A stretch of DNA of 64,000 bases. It comes from Enterococcus silesiacus (lineage in GTDB: Bacteria; Bacillota; Bacilli; Lactobacillales; Enterococcaceae). This document shows, one piece after another, positions 42,015-50,012 of the stretch. The notes beneath the pieces are model-generated. The model did not search any database, had not been told where the DNA came from, and was given only the letters and a program-made list of their open reading frames with translations. Numbering within the stretch: position 1 is the stretch's first letter; every line of letters starts with the position of its first letter. The stretch covers positions 3,534,001 through 3,598,000 of the forward strand of contig CP013614.1 in NCBI GenBank assembly GCA_001465115.1. The letters run 5' to 3'. A program made the position numbers and the translations under genes.

Positions 42015-43133
42015 ATGGCAGTAGGATGGCATCGTCCCACAAAATTAGTGATCGATACACAGGCAATTAAAGACAATGTTTACAGTGAGGTCAAACGAAT
42101 GCCGCAGGGAACGGAATTATTTGCGGTAGTTAAAGCAAATGGCTATGGGCATGGAGCTATTCAAACGGCTAAGGCAGCCATTAAGGGGGGCGCTACCGGG
42201 TTTTGTGTAGCAATCTTAGATGAAGCAATAGAACTACGTGAAGCCGGCATTACAGAGCCAATACTCATTTTGAGTGTTGTGGATGTTTCTTACATAGACT
42301 TGCTGCTGAAATACGATCTATCTGTCACAGTGGCGACTCAAGAATGGCTGGAACAAGCAATTGAGCAGTTGAATCATATAGAGAGACAAACACCATTGAA
42401 AATACATATAAAAGTCGATACAGGTATGGGACGCATTGGTTTTACGACACCGAGCGCTGTAAAACAAATCGTTGAATTGGTACAATCAACGAAGTCACTC
42501 TTTTGGGAAGGGGTATTCACTCATTTTGCGACAGCTGATGAAAAAGATACAAACTATTTTGAAAAACAAGCGCAGCGTTTTAAGGAAGTCTTAGCAGTAC
42601 TTTTTGAGTTGCCTAAATACGTTCATGTCAGTAATAGTGCAACAGCGCTTTGGCATCCTGATAATGTGGGGAATATGATTCGGTTTGGTATAGCGATGTA
42701 TGGCTTGAATCCATCGGGGCAAGCGTTACCAGAGGTATATCCCTTGAAACCTGCGCTTAGTTTGGTATCCCAATTGATTCAGGTCAAAGAACTTTCCACA
42801 GGGGAAGGAATTGGTTATGGAAATACTTATACGACAACTAAAAATGAATGGGTTGGTACTGTCCCAATAGGGTATGCAGATGGTTGGTTGCGCCACTTAC
42901 AAGGTTTTTCAGTTTTAGTAAATGGTAAAGAGTGTGAAATTATCGGAAGAATTTGTATGGACCAATGCATGATTCGCTTACCAGAAAAAATGACAGTGGG
43001 TACAAAAGTCACTCTGATTGGACACGATCATGGGGCAAATATCACAATGCAGATGGTGGCAGATCAATTAGAGACGATCCATTATGAAGTAGCATGTACG
43101 TTTTCTGAACGTATGCCAAGAGAGTATAAATAG
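42015..43133 (+). CDS. alr: Alanine racemase
   Basis: A 372-residue PLP enzyme that interconverts L- and D-alanine, supplying Ddl. The PLP Lys is Lys40 in AVVKANGYGHG. The opposite-face Tyr region is GEGIGYGNTY; also present are VDTGMGRIGF and IGRICMDQCMI. ATG 42015 is preceded by AGAAGGATAC. The mazF-type gene begins 15 bp after the stop, so they are co-transcribed. Confidence 0.95.
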   Translation: MAVGWHRPTKLVIDTQAIKDNVYSEVKRMPQGTELFAVVKANGYGHGAIQTAKAAIKGGATGFCVAILDEAIELREAGITEPILILSVVDVSYIDLLLKYDLSVTVATQEWLEQAIEQLNHIERQTPLKIHIKVDTGMGRIGFTTPSAVKQIVELVQSTKSLFWEGVFTHFATADEKDTNYFEKQAQRFKEVLAVLFELPKYVHVSNSATALWHPDNVGNMIRFGIAMYGLNPSGQALPEVYPLKPALSLVSQLIQVKELSTGEGIGYGNTYTTTKNEWVGTVPIGYADGWLRHLQGFSVLVNGKECEIIGRICMDQCMIRLPEKMTVGTKVTLIGHDHGANITMQMVADQLETIHYEVACTFSERMPREYK

Positions 43134-43148
43134 AATAGGAGGTTTCAA

Positions 43149-43529
43149 ATGGTCAAAAGGGGTGACATATATTTTGCAGACTTATCCCCTGTTGTAGGAT
43201 CAGAACAAGGGGGAGTACGTCCAGTACTAGTCATACAAAATAATTTAGGAAATCATTTTAGTCCGACGATTATCGTAGCGGCGATTACAGCAAAAATGGC
43301 TAAACCAAAATTACCGACACATATAGGGATCAATTCTGAAGAAACTGGAATCGAGCGTGATTCTGTCATTTTATTAGAGCAGATCCGCACCATTGATAAA
43401 ATACGATTAAAAGAAAAAGTTTGTCATTTAGGGATAGAAATCAGGGATTCTGTCGACCGGGCTTTAGGAGTTAGCGTGGGAATTCATGAAGCAGAACTAG
43501 AAGAAGAAAATCTTGGTACATATCATTGA
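43149..43529 (+). CDS. MazF/NdoA-type endoribonuclease toxin (copy 2, no MazE)
   Basis: A 126-residue MazF-family toxin closest in layout to Bacillus NdoA. Motifs: KRGDIYFADLSPVVGSEQGG, GVRPVLVIQNN (active-site Arg), IIVAAITAK (Thr), LPTHIG (His) and SVILLEQIRTIDK. All catalytic residues are present. In Bacillus the antitoxin NdoAI lies between alr and ndoA; here only 15 bp separate them, so no mazE exists at this place. ATG 43149 follows AGGAGGTTTC. Confidence 0.9.
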   Translation: MVKRGDIYFADLSPVVGSEQGGVRPVLVIQNNLGNHFSPTIIVAAITAKMAKPKLPTHIGINSEETGIERDSVILLEQIRTIDKIRLKEKVCHLGIEIRDSVDRALGVSVGIHEAELEEENLGTYH

Positions 43530-43818
43530 AAGTATCGGGTATTAATGAAAGAACATAAGACATAGTCGATTTTTGTCAGCAATGCCAAAAAAGATGCCTG
43601 AGACAATGAAATTATACGTGTAGTCACATTGTTACTTACTTATATTGTTATTTTTCATTATTTAGTCAACAGACGCTAAAATACTGATATCAAGCACAAA
43701 GATAGGAGAAACAACTAAATATAAATGATTTTACTCGATTCAAATAATAAAAAAATGCTAAAATTTATCAAGCGCCCTGCTGTTTTTATTGACTTTTTCA
43801 TGAGTTTATAAAAAAAAG

Positions 43819-43847
43819 TTGGCAATAACGCAACGTAATGTTACAAT
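43819..43847 (+). promoter_or_regulatory. Promoter of the membrane/LysM gene pair
   Basis: TTGGCA (43819-43824), a 17-bp spacer and TACAAT (43842-43847). The rest of the 43530-43936 gap is AT-rich with no gene or clear terminator. Confidence 0.6.
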
Positions 43848-43939
43848 AAACTATGTATAATTGGGTGGAAAGTGGATAACTTTCAAAAAATAGATATATT
43901 TAGTGTTTTTTTATTAAGGGATAAAGGAGTTTATATTTG

Positions 43940-44608
43940 ATGACGATTTTCATGTTCGTGTTAGTAGTATTGTTGTTTCTTTTTTTCAGCTATCAGCTGT
44001 ATGTTCGCTTCCAATTGGAGAGCTTAGATTCTGATAGTCCAAAGATGAAACGTAAGATCAATTTTTATAAGTATCAAGAGAACAACCGATCATTATTATT
44101 TTTGATGATTGCAGCAATTATTTTTTGCTTAATATTGTTTGGGGTATTGTACAATCAAGATACTTTGAGAAAAGATAATAAGGATTTAGAATTGAAGATA
44201 GAAGAAATCAAGGATGCCAGAGGCGGAGCTTCTGGTGCTGAAATTGAGAGCTACAAAGAAAATGCATTGAAATTGACTGAATTCCCTTGGAAAAAAGTCG
44301 TAGAAAGCCGAGATGCTCAAGCATTAGACAACTATGAACTTCAACTTATAAGAGATTGGCAGCCCTTTTTTGGAGAAGCGAATGTAGCGATTATGATCAG
44401 TCAAAAAACGGAAACAGTGACAGTTTCAGTTTTTCCAACAGCGTTGACATTTAATGATTTCCAAACAGCTGAAAAAAATATTGAGACCTTTCTCAAAGAG
44501 TTACAATCTGTAAAAGAAATCACAATGATCGATTTTAACTTTACATATCGAGATAAAACCAACAAACTTTCTAAAAAATCGATTGTTTATACAAGAGCAT
44601 CGAATTAG
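43940..44608 (+). CDS. Hypothetical membrane protein with coiled-coil
   Basis: A 222-residue protein with two membrane segments (about 2-19 and 50-71) and a short cytoplasmic loop between them. After the second helix come a short coiled coil (DTLRKDNKDLELKIEEIKD) and an extracytoplasmic alpha/beta domain (100-222). I do not recognise the family. TTG 43937 is an alternative start 7 nt after AAAGGAG; ATG 43940 is adjacent. The LysM-encoding frame overlaps its 3' end. Confidence 0.7.
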   Translation: MTIFMFVLVVLLFLFFSYQLYVRFQLESLDSDSPKMKRKINFYKYQENNRSLLFLMIAAIIFCLILFGVLYNQDTLRKDNKDLELKIEEIKDARGGASGAEIESYKENALKLTEFPWKKVVESRDAQALDNYELQLIRDWQPFFGEANVAIMISQKTETVTVSVFPTALTFNDFQTAEKNIETFLKELQSVKEITMIDFNFTYRDKTNKLSKKSIVYTRASN

Positions 44609-44951
44609 TACTGCTATTTACTTTATGTCTGATTCGGTTGTATTAGGGGCATCAGTAGGTGGAACCGAAACTGCACCAGTAAATGCAGACACAACGGCTG
44701 TTATGCCTGAATCAGCTCCAGTAGCTCCGGAAGTAGAACAAACTACAGAGGAAGCAACCGCACAGAGCACTGCTACCGAAACTGAAAGCAAAGCGAATGA
44801 ACCCCCTAAAGAAGTCTACGTTGTAAAAGATGGCCAGACATTATGGGAGATTGCTCAGGATTCCGGCTTATCAGTCCAAACATTAATGAATAAAAATCAG
44901 CTTAGTAGTAGCGTGATTGTTGAAGGACAGGAATTAGTCTTCGATCGTTAG
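44583..44951 (+). CDS. LysM-domain protein with uncertain start
   Basis: Up to 122 residues. A Thr/Ala/Glu/Pro-rich linker is followed by a C-terminal LysM domain (YVVKDGQTLWEIAQDSGLSV... EGQELVF) that would bind peptidoglycan. No ribosome site precedes TTG 44583 or ATG 44625, and the reading has no signal peptide or membrane helix, which an exported LysM protein needs. It overlaps the end of the preceding membrane-protein gene in another frame. It may be a fragment of a fused gene split by a frameshift, or be translated by coupling. Confidence 0.6.
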   Translation: MFIQEHRISTAIYFMSDSVVLGASVGGTETAPVNADTTAVMPESAPVAPEVEQTTEEATAQSTATETESKANEPPKEVYVVKDGQTLWEIAQDSGLSVQTLMNKNQLSSSVIVEGQELVFDR

Positions 44952-44993
44952 TGAGTATTTATTTAGGTAGTGAGAAGTCACAGAGTGGATTTT

Positions 44994-45040
44994 AGGTGAG
45001 CAAAGCAAAACGCTAAAAGTTTTGTTTTGCTCACTTTTTT
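44994..45040 (+). terminator. Terminator of the membrane/LysM pair
   Basis: GTGAGCAAAGCAAAAC pairs with GTTTTGTTTTGCTCAC, followed by TTTTTT. Confidence 0.9.
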
Positions 45041-45228
45041 CATTAGAAGAGAACGCTGTGTTAAAAAGGATGCGGAAACTAAAGAGGCAAAGAAGATTTT
45101 ATTGATAATCCGGCACAAGACGCTAGATAGCTTTTCGCCTATTTAGTTGGCTTTTCTTTTATATGGAAAAATACACAGCAGTCTGTTATTCTTAAAGAAG
45201 AGCATTAATCGGTATAATGAGGTGTATT

Positions 45229-46077
45229 ATGGATGAAATAAGAGAGCGTTTTGAAACACTAAAACGACAATTAAAAAGGAAATTCAGTACAAACAATAAA
45301 TCAAAAAATAAACGCAAAAATACGAATAGAAGACGTCCGCCATCAGGAGTTCAAAAGAAACGACCTCAATCAAGAGAACGAATTGAACCCGCTAGAGAAG
45401 AGCCAAGAAATAGGCCAAAAACAAAAGAAGAACAGTTCAGAAAAGTACCACCAACTAATAAAAAGAGAAAAAAGAAGAAATTAACGAAAGAAGAGTTTGA
45501 GAAAAGAAAAAGAAAAAAAAGAAAAGAAAACATTGTTGAGATCGTTAAATTTATGCTGCCAGTCCTATTATTTGCAGTCTTTGTTTTTTTCTTTATTTTA
45601 AATACTTCTCCTCATATGGTCGATGGCGATTCAATGAAACCAACACTTTTAAATGGTGACCGGGTCATTGTCCGTCGTACGAAAGAGCCAAAAAGATATG
45701 AGGTCATCACATTTAAGCCACCTGTAAAAAGTGATTTTCAATATGTAAAACGAATTATCGGGATGCCAGGAGATTTAGTTTGGACCGAAGGCAGTGACTT
45801 ATTTATTAATCATCAAGCGGAAGCTTTACCGAAAGTTTCAGAATTATCTGCTGCAAATGAATTGCCGGATGGAACGATCAAAGTAAATGTATCCGAGGAT
45901 AGTTTGGCTCAAATGTCACAATTGAAAAAAATTCCTAAAGGACATTATTTTGTGCTAGGGGACAACCGAAATAATTCCAGCGACAGTAGAGCTTTCGGTT
46001 TAGTAGATGGTCAGGCGATCGAAGGTGTTGTTTCTTTCAGGTTTGCGCCGTTTAACAATATTGGTTGGATAAAATAA
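45229..46077 (+). CDS. lepB: Signal peptidase I with long basic N-terminal extension
   Basis: A 282-residue type I signal peptidase. The catalytic Ser is in MVDGDSMKPTL and the Lys in YVKRIIGMPGD; GDNRNNSSDSR is the C-terminal family box. One membrane helix (about residues 103-122) anchors it. The cytoplasmic N-terminus of about 100 residues is exceptionally rich in Lys and Arg (RKNTNRRRPP, NKKRKKKKLTKEEFEKRKRK) and looks disordered, far longer than the usual short N-tail. ATG 45229 is placed after GAGGTG; ATG 45217 is possible. It removes signal peptides from exported proteins. Confidence 0.92.
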   Translation: MDEIRERFETLKRQLKRKFSTNNKSKNKRKNTNRRRPPSGVQKKRPQSRERIEPAREEPRNRPKTKEEQFRKVPPTNKKRKKKKLTKEEFEKRKRKKRKENIVEIVKFMLPVLLFAVFVFFFILNTSPHMVDGDSMKPTLLNGDRVIVRRTKEPKRYEVITFKPPVKSDFQYVKRIIGMPGDLVWTEGSDLFINHQAEALPKVSELSAANELPDGTIKVNVSEDSLAQMSQLKKIPKGHYFVLGDNRNNSSDSRAFGLVDGQAIEGVVSFRFAPFNNIGWIK

Positions 46078-46094
46078 AAACGATAAATTTTTAT

Positions 46095-46135
46095 CGTTTT
46101 TTTATTTATTATTATTTATAATAAATAAAAAAACG
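46095..46135. terminator. Perfect 18-bp inverted repeat between convergent genes
   Basis: CGTTTTTTTATTTATTAT and its exact complement flank a 5-nt loop. It follows a shorter AACGATAA/TTATCGTT hairpin (46076-46103) at the lepB stop. Confidence 0.75.
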
Positions 46136-46202
46136 AGTATAAATAAAATTATTGATATTTTATTGATCTCATTATTACTATTCTCATTAAATTTACTAGA
46201 CA

Positions 46203-46240
46203 CAAAGAAAACAGAGAACATCAAGAGGAGGTTCTCTGTT
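46203..46240 (-). terminator. Terminator of the Mga-like regulator
   Basis: ACAGAGAAC and GTTCTCTGT (46211-46239) are exact arms. On the minus strand the hairpin is followed by a T-rich run. Confidence 0.75.
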
Positions 46241-46276
46241 ATAATTTCAGATAGTAGCACATATCACAAAGGCTAT

Positions 46277-47758
46277 TTATTTTGTATCGATCAGCTGAAT
46301 AATCAGTTTTTCGACCTCAGTCATATCATAGCTGTTACCAATGTCAGAAAAAATGTAGACTAATTCTTGTTTTTCAGAGATTGTCTCATTGAAGATATTG
46401 GAAAGCAAGATATCATAATGACTGTCTTCTTTGAATGCTTCTGCTTTGATCGGATATTTATGACCTAAAACATTCGTTAAATGTTGGATAACTAATTCAC
46501 CGATAGAAGGATTTAGTGAATGGTAAACACCGATTGCAATTTTTTCTTCATTTAATTCAGCAATATGATTTAGGATGATTGTATAGTGAATCTCAGTAAA
46601 TTTATTTTTATAACTTCCCTTGTCGCCATCTTGATCAAATTTTTTAGTAGCAATATCCATTAATTCAAAAACTTCATTACCCGAAAATGGATGTCGATGC
46701 GCATTGACAATCGATCGTATGGTCCAGCTGTCAAAAGGCAAGATGAAACCATCGAAATAATAGAGTTGTGAATGAAGCTGGAACAACAGATTTTCAATGT
46801 AAAGCAATCTAGCCGATGAAGCATAACTCGAGAGATAGCCTTGGTGCTTTAGGTACTTTAAGATAACTTTATTCATATAATTTAAGTAAGAACTTTCTCT
46901 ACGCTGTTTTTCAGCCAATCTAAAAGCAAAGGAAGAGTTAGGCGAAAAATTATGCATAGAACAAAAAAAGTCATAAAACATATAAGCTTCATAAATAGTA
47001 TATGGACGGTCGATTTTTTTCATATATGTATGTAAGGCTAAATTGATTTCTTCAAACAAAGGACGATCTGGATAATCATAGTTAGGACTGATGACTGGAT
47101 TATATTCACTGGTCAGTCGCCGGAAGGATATTTTCATCCATAATTTTATCTGCAACACCTCAGTCGGATCAAAAACTAAATTAAGAGAATCCTTTAAAAT
47201 ATCCACAAAACCAAGATATTGATTGGCAGTTTCTTTTTCCAAGCTTGTTTTATCTTCAAAAAGAAACCAAAAGAAACTAAAGAAAAAATAACGGATCTGT
47301 TTTTCTTCTCCAATAAGTTTTCCTCGTTTGATTTGTAAGCGAAACTCTTTTAAAAGGTCATTAAGCTCAGTAATTTTACGATAATAAGTCGCAGAACTGA
47401 TGGCGTAATTCAACTGGAAATAATCACAAGTCAATTCACCTTTAGTAAATAACTGATTGACCATTTGGAACTTAATTGATTTTTCTAGAAAAAGGACCAC
47501 AACTTTCTTTAATGGAAAAGTTGGGTGTTTCTTCAAAGAGATATTTTCACCTTGTAAGGTTATTTCTACTTGTTCATTTACATGGTTTTCTTCAAGAAAA
47601 CTTTGTAAGAAAGACAAATATTCATTTAATGTTGGCAAGCTAATTTGAAATTCACTGACTAGCTCGTTTTTTGTCGCATTGCCTTGATTGTTGTATAAAA
47701 ATAATAGTATATCATTCATATAATCGAAGGGCTTCTCTAAAAAATCTCGTTTTAGCAT
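46277..47758 (-). CDS. Mga-like helix-turn-helix transcriptional regulator
   Basis: A 493-residue protein with two N-terminal winged-helix regions (about 15-70, NATKNELVSEFQISLPTLNE; and 105-150, YAISSATYYRKITELNDLLK) and a long C-terminal part with no enzymatic motif but PRD/EIIB-like layout, as in Mga/AtxA-type regulators. ATG 47758 follows GTGAGGTG; a GTG three codons upstream is part of that ribosome site. It is divergent from the flavoprotein gene with a 192-bp AT-rich region between, so it may control it. Confidence 0.8.
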   Translation of the reverse strand: MLKRDFLEKPFDYMNDILLFLYNNQGNATKNELVSEFQISLPTLNEYLSFLQSFLEENHVNEQVEITLQGENISLKKHPTFPLKKVVVLFLEKSIKFQMVNQLFTKGELTCDYFQLNYAISSATYYRKITELNDLLKEFRLQIKRGKLIGEEKQIRYFFFSFFWFLFEDKTSLEKETANQYLGFVDILKDSLNLVFDPTEVLQIKLWMKISFRRLTSEYNPVISPNYDYPDRPLFEEINLALHTYMKKIDRPYTIYEAYMFYDFFCSMHNFSPNSSFAFRLAEKQRRESSYLNYMNKVILKYLKHQGYLSSYASSARLLYIENLLFQLHSQLYYFDGFILPFDSWTIRSIVNAHRHPFSGNEVFELMDIATKKFDQDGDKGSYKNKFTEIHYTIILNHIAELNEEKIAIGVYHSLNPSIGELVIQHLTNVLGHKYPIKAEAFKEDSHYDILLSNIFNETISEKQELVYIFSDIGNSYDMTEVEKLIIQLIDTK

Positions 47759-47950
47759 AATAGACACCTCACTTTAAGGATACTTGATTCACATGAAAAT
47801 GGCAATACGCAACTTATAAAAAGAAATTTACTAGTTATTATTATTTAAAAAAAGCGAAATTTTATATATAATGGAATTGAATGTTATTTTTATTTTGTGT
47901 TTATGTAATTATAACGATGCTTTAGTTGAGTGAAGGGAGAACGAACCTTA

Positions 47951-49294
47951 GTGAAAGTAGTCATTATCGGGGCCTCACATGGAGGGCTTCAAGCCGCATT
48001 AACATTAAAAAAATTGAATTCTCAAACTGAGGTTGTGCTAATTGAAAAAAGAAGTGAAATCAGCTTCGTTTCAAGCGGGATAGTATTGAGAATGAATCAA
48101 TTAGTCGATGAATTAGACAAAGTGAGGTATCTTACCTTAGAAGAATTGGCTAGCAAAAACATAGAGGTTTTGCTTAATACAGCAGTTACTACAATCAATC
48201 CAGAGCAAAAAACGATTATCTATGAAGATACTTCAAAAAAAACATATGAAGTAAACTATGATAAATTGATCCTTGCAACAGGTTCAAATCAATTTTCAAC
48301 AAATCTAACATTGCCAAGTAAAGATAAAGTAACGGTTTTTAAAAGTTATCTCAGTTCTGTAGAAGTATTGGAAAAATTGGAAAAAGCCCAAGCTGTTTCG
48401 ATTATTGGAGGCGGATATATCGGAGTAGAATTGTGCGATGCCTTAAGAGGTCAAGGCAAGGAAATCAACCTGATCGAAAGTGCAGACTCTGTTCTTTTTC
48501 GTTATCTAGATAACGAAATTTCCTCACTGATCAAGCAAAAGATTATAGACTCTGGAGTGAAGCTTCATTTAGGCGAAAGTGTAATTGGTTTTTCAGACAC
48601 AGAGGAAGAGCTATTTACTACAAAAACAACGAATGAAGAAATCAAAAATGATTATGTGATTGTAGCTGTGAACGCTCGACCAGATACCACATTAGTCAAA
48701 GATTTTTTAGATTTGAATACCAATGGAACAGTTCGGGTCAATGAATATATGCAGACCAGTGATGCCGATATTTATGCCTTGGGTGATGTTATTTCATATC
48801 CTGTGCGCAACAGTTACCGCAAGTCATTTATTCCTTTAGTGAACAATGTGGTCAGGAGTGCAACAGTCGCTGCTATGAATGTATTAGGGCATACGCTAAA
48901 ATACAATATGACACAAAAAACAACAGCCACTAAAATTTTCAATAACTATGTTGCTAGTACTGGCTTAACTGCAGTAGAAGCAAAATTTGAAGGACTTGAA
49001 GTTGAAAGCATCTTTTTAACATTACCATGTCAATTACCTTATCTTGAACTTCAAGAAGAAGTACATATTAAGATGGTTTTTGAAAAAGGAACGCATAAGC
49101 TGATCGGCGGTCAATTGATGTCAGAAAAAGATATTACACAATCAATCAACACGTTATCTTTAGCGATTGACAAAGAAACAACCCTAGAAGAATTAGTCAC
49201 GATGGATTTCTATTTTAATCCAGGGATCAATCAGCCGATGGGAATCATTAGTCGAGCAGCTTATGAATTTTTGATAGGAAAGTATAAAGCATAA
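47951..49294 (+). CDS. NADH oxidase/CoA-disulfide reductase-like flavoprotein lacking the redox Cys
   Basis: A 447-residue pyridine nucleotide-disulfide oxidoreductase. FAD site VVIIGASHGGLQAALTL at the N-terminus, LATGSNQ, NAD site VSIIGGGYIGVELCDAL (about 146-162), YALGDVISY for flavin. In NADH oxidase/peroxidase relatives a single redox-active Cys lies in the segment SFLSCG; here the segment is SFVSSG, so the Cys is replaced by Ser. Peroxidase or four-electron oxidase chemistry by the usual route is unlikely. GTG 47951 is chosen as start; GTG 47930 is possible. Confidence 0.85.
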   Translation: MKVVIIGASHGGLQAALTLKKLNSQTEVVLIEKRSEISFVSSGIVLRMNQLVDELDKVRYLTLEELASKNIEVLLNTAVTTINPEQKTIIYEDTSKKTYEVNYDKLILATGSNQFSTNLTLPSKDKVTVFKSYLSSVEVLEKLEKAQAVSIIGGGYIGVELCDALRGQGKEINLIESADSVLFRYLDNEISSLIKQKIIDSGVKLHLGESVIGFSDTEEELFTTKTTNEEIKNDYVIVAVNARPDTTLVKDFLDLNTNGTVRVNEYMQTSDADIYALGDVISYPVRNSYRKSFIPLVNNVVRSATVAAMNVLGHTLKYNMTQKTTATKIFNNYVASTGLTAVEAKFEGLEVESIFLTLPCQLPYLELQEEVHIKMVFEKGTHKLIGGQLMSEKDITQSINTLSLAIDKETTLEELVTMDFYFNPGINQPMGIISRAAYEFLIGKYKA

Positions 49295-49544
49295 CTGAAG
49301 AGAAACATCGAGCAGTCTTGTTTGGAACCTGATGGATGTTTCAGTGACCTAAAAGTGCACAACAATCTTTTGCTTTAAAGAAAGACGACGTATGTCTAAA
49401 CGGAGAATGTTTAAATAGAATTAAACGCAGTGAAACGAAGCTTTATTTTTTTATAAATATTCATTTTTTTGGATAAAAAGCAAAATACTACAACTTATTG
49501 TTATTTAAGCTTATAATAGAATAAAATTCTAGGAGGCATCGCTG

Positions 49545-49772
49545 ATGAAAGCAGAAGAAAAGAAGTTTTATGACTTTATAATGGATCGAACAAAGTCGGA
49601 TCATCAAGAAGACATGAAACATTTGCTGGCAGAATTGATGGAAAGAAAATCAACGAATAAACTCGATAAGATGTATCTTATGAGTGTGGTTCCTAGAGCG
49701 CTTTCTTATTTAGATCCTGATTCAGTAAATGAAGTAAAAAAAGTAGTATCAGAGTTTTCAGCAAAACTATAA
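49545..49772 (+). CDS. Small hypothetical helical protein
   Basis: A 75-residue charged, probably all-helical cytoplasmic protein (KKFYDFIMDRTKSDHQEDMKH, PRALSYLDPDSVNEVKKVV). Not recognised. ATG 49545 follows TAGGAGGCATCGC, a strong ribosome site, and a terminator follows the stop, so it is likely a real single gene. The 49295-49544 gap before it holds a GAAACATC/GATGTTTC hairpin (49301-49342). Confidence 0.75.
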   Translation: MKAEEKKFYDFIMDRTKSDHQEDMKHLLAELMERKSTNKLDKMYLMSVVPRALSYLDPDSVNEVKKVVSEFSAKL

Positions 49773-49781
49773 GCAAAAATT

Positions 49782-49821
49782 CAAGACAAGCTGATTCAAT
49801 TGGATGAGTTTGTCTTTTTTT
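49782..49821 (+). terminator. Terminator of the small helical protein gene
   Basis: AAGACAAGCT pairs with AGTTTGTCTT, followed by a T-run. Confidence 0.7.
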
Positions 49822-50012
49822 AGGTGCTGGAAAGTAGCAAATTAAAATTGAAAAAAATCAGTTATATAGCTAGATAGCGAAACTAAAAGAAAATCTCTAC
49901 GACAGTTTAAGAGACCTGTCGCAGAAATAGACAAAAAAAGCATTTTTCATTTGTTATTGATAAAAAAATTATGCTAAAGTATATCAGTCATTAAAAAGAG
50001 TGGGTGAGCAGG

